NCBI GenBank assembly: GCA_964586155.1
Contig: CAZPHC010000004.1
Coordinates: 62,001 to 126,000, forward strand
Reading direction: 5' to 3'
Origin: SXNM01 sp964586155
Lineage (GTDB): Bacteria > Myxococcota_A > UBA9042
Length of the DNA: 64,000 nucleotides
Shown: one piece after another, positions 39,545 to 47,632 of the stretch
Numbering within the stretch: position 1 is the stretch's first letter
How the letters are laid out: every line of letters starts with the position of its first letter
Notes under the pieces: model-generated
Told to the model about the DNA's origin: nothing
Database searches by the model: none
What the model saw: only the letters and a program-made list of their open reading frames with translations
Translations under genes and position numbers: made by a program

Positions 39545-40080
39545 TCGGGCGGGTGCGGCGGCCAGACGACCGTGGCGAAGGCGCGCTGCAGCAGGCGCGC
39601 CAGGATGTCGGCCTCGGCCTCGCTGAAGCCGCTCGGGTGGGGCGAGTCGAGGTCCAGGACAGCGCGCACCCAACCGTCGGCGTCGAGCACGGGCAGCACG
39701 AGCTCGGACCGGGTCGCGTCGTCACAGGCGATGTGGCCGGGGAAGGCGTGGACGTCGGGCACGAGTTGCACCCGTGCGCTGCGGGCGCAGGCACCGCAGA
39801 CGCCGCGGTCCAGATCGATGCGCAGGCAACCCAGGCCGCCGTGGTAGGGCCCGACAGCGAGCGTTTGGCTCGAAATCCGGCGATAGAAGCCGCACCAGTT
39901 GGTCTGCGGCAGCGCGCACCAAAGGCCACTGGCGACCGTCGCCATCACGGCAACCGGATCGTCCTCGTCCGCCAGCATCGCTTGCAGCTGCGGCTCCAAG
40001 TCCGCGAGGCGCGCGAGGCGTTCGCGCTCGTCCAGCAGCGCGAAGCGTGGTGCGGGTGCCAGGCTCCAGCCCTCACTCAT
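39541..40080 (-). CDS. msrC: Free methionine-(R)-sulfoxide reductase (GAF domain)
   Basis: A 179-aa stand-alone GAF protein of the fRMsr type, reducing free Met-R-sulfoxide in the cytoplasm. The diagnostic stretch is intact: WCGFYRR, GPYHGGLGCLRI with the first Cys, GVCGACARS with the second, and QLVPDVHAFPGHIACDDATR with the catalytic third Cys, then VLDLDSP. An in-frame start at 40116 exists, but GAGGAG at the right distance supports 40080. It lies 32 bases downstream of the penicillin-acylase-type gene and is likely cotranscribed with it. An extra Cys (GAC) next to the second is unusual but does not replace a conserved position. Confidence 0.9.
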   Translation of the reverse strand: MSEGWSLAPAPRFALLDERERLARLADLEPQLQAMLADEDDPVAVMATVASGLWCALPQTNWCGFYRRISSQTLAVGPYHGGLGCLRIDLDRGVCGACARSARVQLVPDVHAFPGHIACDDATRSELVLPVLDADGWVRAVLDLDSPHPSGFSEAEADILARLLQRAFATVVWPPHPPD

Positions 40081-40112
40081 GACGGCTCCTCGCGACGGTG
40101 TCCCGTCGTGGC

Positions 40113-43100
40113 TCACGGCGCTGCGTAGACCTCACGACCTGTGGCACCCGCGACGACCTCCTTGGGCGAGAAGCGCATCGGCTGCGTCTTGTTCGCGAGC
40201 CAGAGCTTCACCTGATCCGCGAAGAACGGCGAGTCGTTGAGGGCCGACTGTCCGCCCGGGAGGATGGTCCGGCCCTCGATCCGGCCGACCGGATGGTCGG
40301 CATCCGGGCCGTGCAGCGCGATCACCATGCGCATGATCGGCCCGTGGCTGTAGGTCATGTCGCGTGCGGCCGGGGTCGCGCCCGGATCGCCGTAGACCGC
40401 GCCGCGGACGGCGTTCGGCGCGGCCGCGTCGACCGCGCCGTAGTCGCCCGCGCGCGGGAACCCGCGGAGTCCCTTGCGCGGGTCGCTCTTGTCGAGCTTG
40501 TCGGCCAACGGGTGGACGTCCGGCGTGATGGAGAAGGCGTCCAGCAGGCCGTCCAGGCCCGCCACGCCGACCAGGAACGACGCCAGGATCGAGTCGAAGG
40601 TGACCTGGTGCCGCAGGCCCCAGAGCCATTGCTCGACGTCGTCGGTGCCGTAGCCGCCGACGCCAGGGCTCTTGGGCTTGGCGCGCAGCCGAGCCAACGC
40701 GTGGTGCAGCGCCTGCACCAGGACCGCGTCGCTGCGCTCGACCGCGGCGGTGCCGAGGCTGTCGAACAGCACGCTCTCGGCTGTCGCGGCGTCCCAGCCC
40801 TGCAGGCCCTTGGGGTTGCCGGCTCCGCGGCCTTCGAGGGCGAGGGCGAAGCCTCGCAGCGCCTCGAGCGGATCGAGCGCCACGCCCTCGTCGTCGAAGG
40901 TGTCGTGCAACGCCTCGACGAGCCAGCCGTTCCACAGCGTCGTCGCGATGGCGTCCGCGCGCTGCTCGCTGGTCGGCGCGTGGTAGAAGGTCTCGACGCC
41001 CGATTCGGCAGGGCATCCGCGGGTCTGCCACGCCTGCAGCTTGGTCCTGACGATCGTCAGCGTCGCCGCATCGGCCAGCCAGAGCGCGCCGAGCTCCGTG
41101 TCTTCGGCCGAGGCGCTGCCGCCGATCTTCGATGCCGCCTCGGCCCTGTCGAGCGCCGCGACGAACGCGGGGCCCAGTCGGCAGCCGAGCAGCGAGCGAT
41201 GCGTTCCCTGGACCGCCGCCATCTCATCGGTCGTGATGGCGCCATCTTTGGCCGCGTCCGCCAGGCCCTCGGCGATCGCATGTGCGCGCAGACCGAGGAC
41301 CCAGGTGCCGCCCATGTACCAGGCGTCATTGCCGATCGTGCCGTCCAGGCTGGTGCCCGAGATGTCGTTGTTCGCGTTGACGATGACGCCCGACGCCGGG
41401 TTGCGCGCCACCGGCCAGGCCGCGAACGGCACGATGCAGGCAGCGGGATCTTGTGCGCCGGCGGCTTCGTCGACCTTGCCGTCGACGACGGCGATGCGGA
41501 AGCCCGCGTACTTCGTGCCGTCGATCAGATCCCGCGGATCGGCGCCCGCCACAAAGCCGTCCTTGCCACGCGGCAGCTGGGTCCGGCAGGGCGTGGCGTT
41601 GTAGCTGGTGTAGAGCGCGTTGCCCGCGGCGTCGACGGCCATCATGTTCTGGGCCCAACCGACGAAATGGCGCGTCGCCTCGCGAAACGCGTCGACGGTC
41701 GTCGCGTGGCCGATGGCGTCGATGGCGCCGGGCGTATCGGCGACGTCGAAGGTCGTCAGGTCCATCGAGATGCCCGAGATCACGCCGTCGCCGTCCTCGT
41801 CGCCCGCCACCACCAGGTCTCCGAGCACGTCGACCAGCGCCTCGCCCTTGGCGAGCGTGGTGGGATCCGCGACCTCGGCGTCGGTGGGGACGCGGCCCTC
41901 GATGCCGACCAGGCGCCGGCCGTCCCAGGTTTCGTAGCGACGCCGCTCCCTGTCGCCACCAGGGCTCTGCAGCAGCGCGATCTTGGCCGTGCCGTACACC
42001 TCCTTGACCTCGACCAGCGCCTTCTGCTCGCCCTTGTGCAGGACCGAGGCAGGGCGGCCGTCCGACCCGAGGGTCACCTGCTCGGCGTAGTAGTCCGTGA
42101 TGTCGCCGTAGAGGTAGGTGTTCGACCAGGCGATGGAGCCGTTGGTGCCGGCGCCGAGCAGGGGCAGGCCGGCGAAGGTCAGGCCGAGCTGGTGCAGACC
42201 GCCACCGCCGAAGACGCGCGTATCCAGGCCAATGCGCCAGAACAGCGACGGAACCGAGAGCTCGAGGTGGCCGTCCGACGCCAGGATCGCCGCGCCGTCC
42301 TTGGCCTTGCTGCCGCCGACGACCCAGATGTTCGAGCCGAATGCGCCGCGCTCGGGCTTGCCCAGGCGCTGGCTCAGCGCGGTGGCCGTCCGCCGCAGCC
42401 GATCGAGCACGGACATGGGCATCGAGGGCGCTGCGCCGTCGATGCCGACGGGGCGGGCGAGGTCGGCGGGGCGGTCGGCGGCGGGCGGCGGCGGCGCCGG
42501 AGGCGTCCATTCGCCATTGACGCCGAATCCGGGCGCGGTCGTCTCGGCGAACATCGGCTCGACGCGATCGAGCACGTCGGCGCGCAGGGCGGCGCCATGC
42601 TGCGACAGCGGCGCGGCCCCGCCGGCCATGGCGGCCATCTGCCGGCGGTGGTGGGCGCGGCGGATGTCATCGGTCTCGTAGCCCTGCTGGAAGAGCACGA
42701 CCGCGAGCATGCCGGCCATGTCGCGCAGATCGAAGGGGTACATCGCGTCCGACGGCGATTTGAAGCCGAGCAGCGGCGCGGCGAGCTTGAGCTCCGACGG
42801 CGGTGGCAGCGCCCCCGCCTTGACCTGGTCGATGTAGGCGTTCACGCCCTCGGCGTAGGCGCCCAGGATCTCCTTCATCTCGGGGCGGATCTGGGTCAGG
42901 ACGCGGTCCGCGACTGCCGTCATGCCGCTGCCGCGCGATTGGGCGTCGGCCGACAGCGCCAGCGAGCCAAAGACCTCCGAGACGCGACCCAGGCCAAGCC
43001 GTCGCATCATATCCATCAGGAAGAAGCGATCGCGTGCCGCGACGAAGCCCATCACGCGGGCCAGATCGGTGCGGTTGCTCGCGTAGATGTGCGGCACGTT

Positions 43101-43382
43101 GCCTTCGGTGCGCACGACGTGGACCTCGGACTTCAACCCGGGCAGCGTCCAGCGCTCGGACTCCGGGACGCCGAGCAGGGCCGCCTGCGCGACGGGATCA
43201 ACGCCGCCGGCCGCGTCGCCACCGCCGTCGCCGTTGGCGTCGCCCGCACCAGCGGCATCGCTGCCCGTGGCTGGGTCGCTGCAGGCCGCCACGGCGCAGA
43301 GCGCGACCGCGGAGATCGCGACCGCGCTCGCGGAGCGGAGCCGGCGGTGCCATTGGGCTGCGGTCGGGACGGTTCGCATCAT
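40113..43382 (-). CDS. Penicillin acylase family lipoprotein (Ntn hydrolase)
   Basis: A 1089-aa exported N-terminal-nucleophile hydrolase. The signal peptide ends in lipobox AVAAC, followed by a Gly/Asp-rich linker. The alpha-chain part (LKSEVHVVRTEGNVPHIYA, then GFVAARDRFFLMDMMRRLGLG) and a Pro-rich spacer precede the autocleavage site GAFGSNIWVVGG: Ser350 would become the N-terminal nucleophile of the beta chain. The rest (YTSYNATPCRTQLPRG, VNANNDISGTSLDG, HGPIMRMVIAL) matches the family. Members cleave acyl amides: beta-lactams, acyl-homoserine lactones or lipopeptides. GGAG five bases before the first of two ATGs supports 43382. At about 1090 aa it is larger than typical (750-850), mainly through the insertion before Ser350. 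Confidence 0.88.
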   Translation of the reverse strand: MMRTVPTAAQWHRRLRSASAVAISAVALCAVAACSDPATGSDAAGAGDANGDGGGDAAGGVDPVAQAALLGVPESERWTLPGLKSEVHVVRTEGNVPHIYASNRTDLARVMGFVAARDRFFLMDMMRRLGLGRVSEVFGSLALSADAQSRGSGMTAVADRVLTQIRPEMKEILGAYAEGVNAYIDQVKAGALPPPSELKLAAPLLGFKSPSDAMYPFDLRDMAGMLAVVLFQQGYETDDIRRAHHRRQMAAMAGGAAPLSQHGAALRADVLDRVEPMFAETTAPGFGVNGEWTPPAPPPPAADRPADLARPVGIDGAAPSMPMSVLDRLRRTATALSQRLGKPERGAFGSNIWVVGGSKAKDGAAILASDGHLELSVPSLFWRIGLDTRVFGGGGLHQLGLTFAGLPLLGAGTNGSIAWSNTYLYGDITDYYAEQVTLGSDGRPASVLHKGEQKALVEVKEVYGTAKIALLQSPGGDRERRRYETWDGRRLVGIEGRVPTDAEVADPTTLAKGEALVDVLGDLVVAGDEDGDGVISGISMDLTTFDVADTPGAIDAIGHATTVDAFREATRHFVGWAQNMMAVDAAGNALYTSYNATPCRTQLPRGKDGFVAGADPRDLIDGTKYAGFRIAVVDGKVDEAAGAQDPAACIVPFAAWPVARNPASGVIVNANNDISGTSLDGTIGNDAWYMGGTWVLGLRAHAIAEGLADAAKDGAITTDEMAAVQGTHRSLLGCRLGPAFVAALDRAEAASKIGGSASAEDTELGALWLADAATLTIVRTKLQAWQTRGCPAESGVETFYHAPTSEQRADAIATTLWNGWLVEALHDTFDDEGVALDPLEALRGFALALEGRGAGNPKGLQGWDAATAESVLFDSLGTAAVERSDAVLVQALHHALARLRAKPKSPGVGGYGTDDVEQWLWGLRHQVTFDSILASFLVGVAGLDGLLDAFSITPDVHPLADKLDKSDPRKGLRGFPRAGDYGAVDAAAPNAVRGAVYGDPGATPAARDMTYSHGPIMRMVIALHGPDADHPVGRIEGRTILPGGQSALNDSPFFADQVKLWLANKTQPMRFSPKEVVAGATGREVYAAP

Positions 43383-43713
43383 CGGCTCCAAGGCGGCGGA
43401 CGCTGCCGCCACGACGCGCGCCGGGTCGATTGCGCCGCGTCGGCTGCGCAGCGTAGGGCGTCCCCGTCGCGCCCACAACCGCGCCGCCCCGGCCGCGGCG
43501 GCCGTGGATGCCAGCGCGGTGCGACGATTTGTGTCGTATTCGGGCGGTGGCGCGCACCGCCGCCTGGCCAGGTGCATCGCCCCGGTCGGCCCGAGCCGCA
43601 CCGTTGCAGGTTGTCGCCCTGCGGCGGTACCATGGCCCGTCTCGCGAGGCCGGGCGGCGGGAGAGCACGATAGCCCACGTCTCGACGTGCGAGCGCGCCG
43701 CAAGGGAGTCGCC
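43383..43713. other. Divergent intergenic region, 331 bases
   Basis: Space between the penicillin-acylase-type gene (minus) and the kinase gene (plus). It must hold both promoters. The best plus-strand candidate is TTGCAG (43604-43609) and TACCAT (43628-43633), 18 bases apart. No gene, repeat or strong dyad is apparent otherwise. Confidence 0.5.
43604..43633 (+). promoter_or_regulatory. Candidate promoter of the kinase gene
   Basis: TTGCAG and TACCAT with an 18-base spacer, about 80 bases ahead of the GTG start. Matches are moderate and rest on pattern alone. Confidence 0.3.
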
Positions 43714-46700
43714 GTGTCGAGCCGTATCTGCCCGGAATGTGGCACCCCGACCGACGCCGAGCGTTGCCCCAAGGACGGCCTGGTCACGATCTCGCGTGCG
43801 GCCCTCGAGGATCAACCCGATCCCTGGATCGGCGCGCTGCTACAGGGAAAGGTACGCATCGAGTCCCGCATCGGCCGCGGCGGCATGGGCGCGGTCTATC
43901 GCGGCCGGCACCTCGAGACCGGCGGCCCGGTCGCGGTCAAGTTGCTGCACGCCGGCCTCGGCAACCGAAGCCAGGCGGTGCGTCGCTTTCACCTCGAGGC
44001 GCAAAACGCCGCGATGCTGCAATCGGTGCATACGATCCGCGTCAGCGACTTCGGCCTGGTCGAGGGCTGCCCGTTCCTGGTGATGGAATACCTCGACGGC
44101 TTGCCGCTGAACGTCGTGCTGCGCAGCGAGGGGGCGCTGCCTTGGCGTCGGGCCGCCCACATCGCCAACCAGGTGTGCAAGAGCCTGTGGGAGGCACACG
44201 CCCATCCGCGGCGCATCATCCATCGCGACATCAAGCCCGGAAACGTATTCATCCTCAACCAGTTGGGGGCCTCCGACTTCGTCAAGGTGCTGGATTTCGG
44301 CATCTCGCGTGCCCTCGAGAGCGACGGGGCCGACACCCGCGGCCCGATCGGTACGCCGCACGCGATGGCGCCCGAGCAATGGCGCGGCGTCGACGTCGAT
44401 GGCCGCGCCGATCTCTACGCCGTCGGCTGCCTGCTCTACGAGATGCTCGCCGGCGTGCCGCCCTTTGATGTCAGCCCGGGGGCCACGCCGTCGGCCGCCG
44501 TGGCGGAGCTCGCGCGCCAGCATACCCACGAGGTGCCGCCGCCGTTGCCGGACGACGTGCTCGCGCAGACGCCGATCGAGCTCGCGATCCTCGTCCAGGA
44601 CCTGCTGGCGAAGCTGCCCGACGATCGGCCCGCGAGCGCCGAGGTCGTCGTCGGGCGGCTCGAGGCGTTGCTGCAATCGCGCGGCGACGACGCGACGATC
44701 GGCCCGGCCCGGCGCCGGGGGCCATCGTCCTCCGCCGGGCCCGATCCCGAGCGGGCGACGGCCAACTGGCTCGGCGCCGCTGCGGGTGAAGCCGGGCAGC
44801 CCTCCAGCGGCTGGGACGAAACCGGCGAGGAGCTCGACGCGCGCGGCACCCCGGTCCGGCCCGGGCGCGCGCCATCGTCTGGTCGACGCAGCGGATCTGC
44901 CGGCGCCCAGGCCACGCCCCTCCGTCATCCGGTCGAGCACGCCGACACGGTGGAACAGCCCGGCGTGACGGCAGCCCCACCGACCTCGCGGCGCGGGTTG
45001 TGGCTCGCGACCGGGTTCGGCGGGTCGGTCGCGGCGCTCGTCCTCGCTGCCTGGATCGCGCTGCCCCCCGACGAGGCGTCGCTGCGGGCGTCGCTCGGAG
45101 ACGCGAGCCTCGGGCGGACCGAACGCCAGGCGGCGCTCAGCCAGCTGCTCGAACGCTCGGCCGCGAGCGTGCCGCGGCTGCGTGGCCTGCACCTCGTCGA
45201 GTTGGACCTGCACGATCGCGCGCTGCGCGAAGTCGATCTGCAGGGGGCCAACCTCTCGGGAACCGACCTGCAGCGCGCAGATCTCACCAGCGCCGACCTG
45301 CGCAGGGCCTCGCTCGAGGGCGCCAACCTGCGTGGCTGCAAGCTGCGCGGCGCGGATCTGCGGGGAGCGAACCTCGAAGGGGCGGTCCTCGCGGGCACCG
45401 AGCTCTCTGGCAGCCAATACGACGGCGAGACGCGCTGGCCCTCGAGCTTCGACCCCAAGACGTCTGGTGCCATCGGGCCCGGCGCCCAACCGGGGGTGGT
45501 CGATCTGCGCGGCGCGGACCTGCGGCGCGCGTCCCTCGTCGAGGCCAACCTGCAGGGCGGGCACTTCAGCGACGCCAACCTCAGCGGCGCCAGCCTGCGC
45601 GGCGCCAATGCCCGTGACGCCGACCTGGCCAAGGCGTCGTTGAAGGACGCCGATCTGCGCGGCGCCGATCTGCGTGGCGTCGATCTGCGCGGCGCCGACC
45701 TGCGCGGGGCCCAGCTCGAGGGCGCGGATCTGCGCGGTGCGCTCTACGACCGCGACACACGGTGGCCCGAGACCTTCGCCCATCGCGGCACGGGCGCCGT
45801 CGGCCCAGAAGCGAACCTGCGTCGCGAGGACCTGAGCGCCCGCGATCTGCGCAACGCCGATCTGCGCGGCGCCGACGTGCGCGACGCGCGCCTGCTCGGC
45901 ACCGACCTGCGCGGCGCGCGGCTCGACAACGCGCGGTTCCAAGGGGCGCGATTCGACGGCGCCACCAGGTGGCCTGACGGCTTCGACGCCACGCGCGCCG
46001 GCGCGATCGCCGTCCAGGCGGGCGAAGGTGCCGTCGGCGCCGACGGTCGGGTCGCGCGCGCGGGGGCCGAGGCACAGGCCGACGCGCCTGCCGACGCGCC
46101 TGCCGACGCGCCCGTTGCGGTTCCGGCGCCTCCCGACGTGCCCGAACCGCCACGGGTGCCGGCGTCGCCGTCTGCGAGGGCGCCGGCCGCCCCGGACCCG
46201 CGTGCGTCCACCGCGCCTGCCACGAGCGGCCGCGCCACCGGGCCGACCGCCGCGACCGCGCCAGCCCCGGTTGCTGCGGCCGCCCCCAGCGTCGCCGCGG
46301 CGGCGATCCCGCCTGCTGCGGTCGCGCCCAAGGAGCCGTCTGTCGCCGTCGAGAACGCCCTCAAGCCGCCGCCGACGCCCCACCCGCAGTTCGGCTACCA
46401 GGGGGCGGATCTGCGCGGCTGCGACATGAGCGGCGTCGCCCTGGCCGGCGCCTCGTTGAGCAGGGCGCGCTACGATGGTCGCACACGCTGGCCGAGCGGG
46501 TTCAACCCCCAGACCTCCGGCGCCTTCGGCCCAGGTGCCAGGCTGCGGGGGGTCGCGCTCCGGGGCCAGGCGATCGTGGCCGTCGATCTGCGCGGCGCGG
46601 ATCTGCGCGACGCCGACCTGCGCGACTGCAAGTTCGCGGGCACCCGACTCGACCGGGCCCGCCTCGACGGCGCACAGCTGCAGGGGGCCGATCTGAGCGC

Positions 46701-46806
46701 TGCGCGCCTGGACGGGGCGACGTTCGAAGGCGCCCGCTTCGATGGCGGCACGCGCTGGCCCCAGAGCTTCGAGCCGACGGATCACGGCGCAACGCTCGGC
46801 TTCTGA
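43714..46806 (+). CDS. Ser/Thr protein kinase with transmembrane segment and pentapeptide-repeat domain
   Basis: A 1030-aa protein; GTG start with AAGGGAG five bases upstream. A zinc-ribbon-like head (CPECGTPTDAERCPKDG) leads into an eukaryotic-type kinase (about 45-330): GRGGMGAVYRG, VAVKLL, HRDIKPGN with the catalytic Asp about 172, LDFGISRAL and GTPHAMAPEQW, all catalytic residues present. After a disordered linker a single TM (about 430-450, SVAALVLAAWIAL) is followed by long pentapeptide-repeat blocks (A(D/N)LxG type). Five times the blocks end in a cap of the form YDGxTRWPxxF (nt about 45417, 45750, 45953, 46470, 46735). A Pro/Ala-rich linker (about 770-890) splits the last block off. 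The repeats would lie on the outer side of the inner membrane and form a right-handed beta-helix sensor or scaffold. Confidence 0.9.
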   Translation: MSSRICPECGTPTDAERCPKDGLVTISRAALEDQPDPWIGALLQGKVRIESRIGRGGMGAVYRGRHLETGGPVAVKLLHAGLGNRSQAVRRFHLEAQNAAMLQSVHTIRVSDFGLVEGCPFLVMEYLDGLPLNVVLRSEGALPWRRAAHIANQVCKSLWEAHAHPRRIIHRDIKPGNVFILNQLGASDFVKVLDFGISRALESDGADTRGPIGTPHAMAPEQWRGVDVDGRADLYAVGCLLYEMLAGVPPFDVSPGATPSAAVAELARQHTHEVPPPLPDDVLAQTPIELAILVQDLLAKLPDDRPASAEVVVGRLEALLQSRGDDATIGPARRRGPSSSAGPDPERATANWLGAAAGEAGQPSSGWDETGEELDARGTPVRPGRAPSSGRRSGSAGAQATPLRHPVEHADTVEQPGVTAAPPTSRRGLWLATGFGGSVAALVLAAWIALPPDEASLRASLGDASLGRTERQAALSQLLERSAASVPRLRGLHLVELDLHDRALREVDLQGANLSGTDLQRADLTSADLRRASLEGANLRGCKLRGADLRGANLEGAVLAGTELSGSQYDGETRWPSSFDPKTSGAIGPGAQPGVVDLRGADLRRASLVEANLQGGHFSDANLSGASLRGANARDADLAKASLKDADLRGADLRGVDLRGADLRGAQLEGADLRGALYDRDTRWPETFAHRGTGAVGPEANLRREDLSARDLRNADLRGADVRDARLLGTDLRGARLDNARFQGARFDGATRWPDGFDATRAGAIAVQAGEGAVGADGRVARAGAEAQADAPADAPADAPVAVPAPPDVPEPPRVPASPSARAPAAPDPRASTAPATSGRATGPTAATAPAPVAAAAPSVAAAAIPPAAVAPKEPSVAVENALKPPPTPHPQFGYQGADLRGCDMSGVALAGASLSRARYDGRTRWPSGFNPQTSGAFGPGARLRGVALRGQAIVAVDLRGADLRDADLRDCKFAGTRLDRARLDGAQLQGADLSAARLDGATFEGARFDGGTRWPQSFEPTDHGATLGF

Positions 46807-46833
46807 GCGCGCACGGCGGCGAGGGCGCCTCGG

Positions 46834-47433
46834 TCAGGGCAGCAAGCCCGACGAGACGAGCAGGGCGTGGCCGTCGACCGCGTCGATCACCTGCTTCGCC
46901 AGGGCGTAGGGATGCCCGGCCCGCACCAACGAGGCGAGGTCCTTGTCGCGGCGCTCGGCCCGCTCGTCTGGCGCTCGGAACGGCCCCAGCCGGCGTCGGC
47001 GCGCGGCGGTGACCACGGATTGTAGCGCCGCGGACGCCTTGGTCAGCCGCAGGTCGCCGAGGTGGCGATCGATGGCCGCCTCGACCCGCTCGGCGCTGAC
47101 GCCCTCGGCGATGATCCGCTGGCGGATCAGGCCGGGCGCCACGCCGCGATCCCGCAGCGCCGCGACCCGGGCTTCGGCGTGGCTGTCGTCGTCGAGCAGA
47201 CGACGGGCGATGAGGTTCGGGATCACGCGGTCGATCTCGTCGAACAGGTCCTCGAGGGCGTCGCCGTGGGCCGCAGCCGAGCGTGTGGCCTTGTCGCGCA
47301 GATGCCGACGGAGCCGGGCCGCGGGCACCGAGAACCGCCGCAGGTAGTCGAGCGCCGCGAGCTCGACCTCGCCCGGAGCCAGGCGACGCACTGTCCGCTG
47401 CCGTCCTTCGTCGTCGCCTGACCTGTTGCGCAT
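46834..47433 (-). CDS. recX: RecX-family regulatory protein
   Basis: A 199-aa helical protein matching RecX, which binds RecA filaments and restrains recombination. Typical features: ALDYLRRFSVPAARLRRHL at the start, LIARRLLDDDSHAEARVAALRDRGVAPGLIRQ (the first three-helix repeat, with the conserved R-G-x-x-x-x-I pattern), GVSAERVEAAI, then a final repeat LVRAGHPYALAKQVIDAVDG. AGGAG precedes the ATG. recA is not adjacent in this window. The convergent kinase gene ends 27 bases from its stop. Confidence 0.82.
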   Translation of the reverse strand: MRNRSGDDEGRQRTVRRLAPGEVELAALDYLRRFSVPAARLRRHLRDKATRSAAAHGDALEDLFDEIDRVIPNLIARRLLDDDSHAEARVAALRDRGVAPGLIRQRIIAEGVSAERVEAAIDRHLGDLRLTKASAALQSVVTAARRRRLGPFRAPDERAERRDKDLASLVRAGHPYALAKQVIDAVDGHALLVSSGLLP

Positions 47434-47632
47434 GCTGGCTCCTGGCCGGGCGCCGCACGCCCCGAGGTGGCGGGCTGGCCGACGCGGCGTCGTCTGCCGA
47501 CAACGGTGGCGCAGAGAGGTCGCTGGTGCAACGCCGCGCGCCCGGTCCTGCGTGCCCGGCCTGCGCCTCGGCCACGGCCAACGTACACGGCCGACGTCCG
47601 CGGCGTGCCCGGATCGACGCGGCGTGACCGCG

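Noticed and set aside
40098..43673. A 1191-codon plus-strand frame
   Set aside because: Antisense to the penicillin-acylase-type gene, which shows clear family motifs; long shadow frames are expected at this GC content.
43840..46785. A 981-codon minus-strand frame
   Set aside because: Mirror of the pentapeptide-repeat kinase; its apparent repeats come from the sense-strand repeats.
45190..46800. Repeated GGCGCCGAYCTGCGC motifs
   Set aside because: They are codons of pentapeptide repeats, not a DNA-level element.
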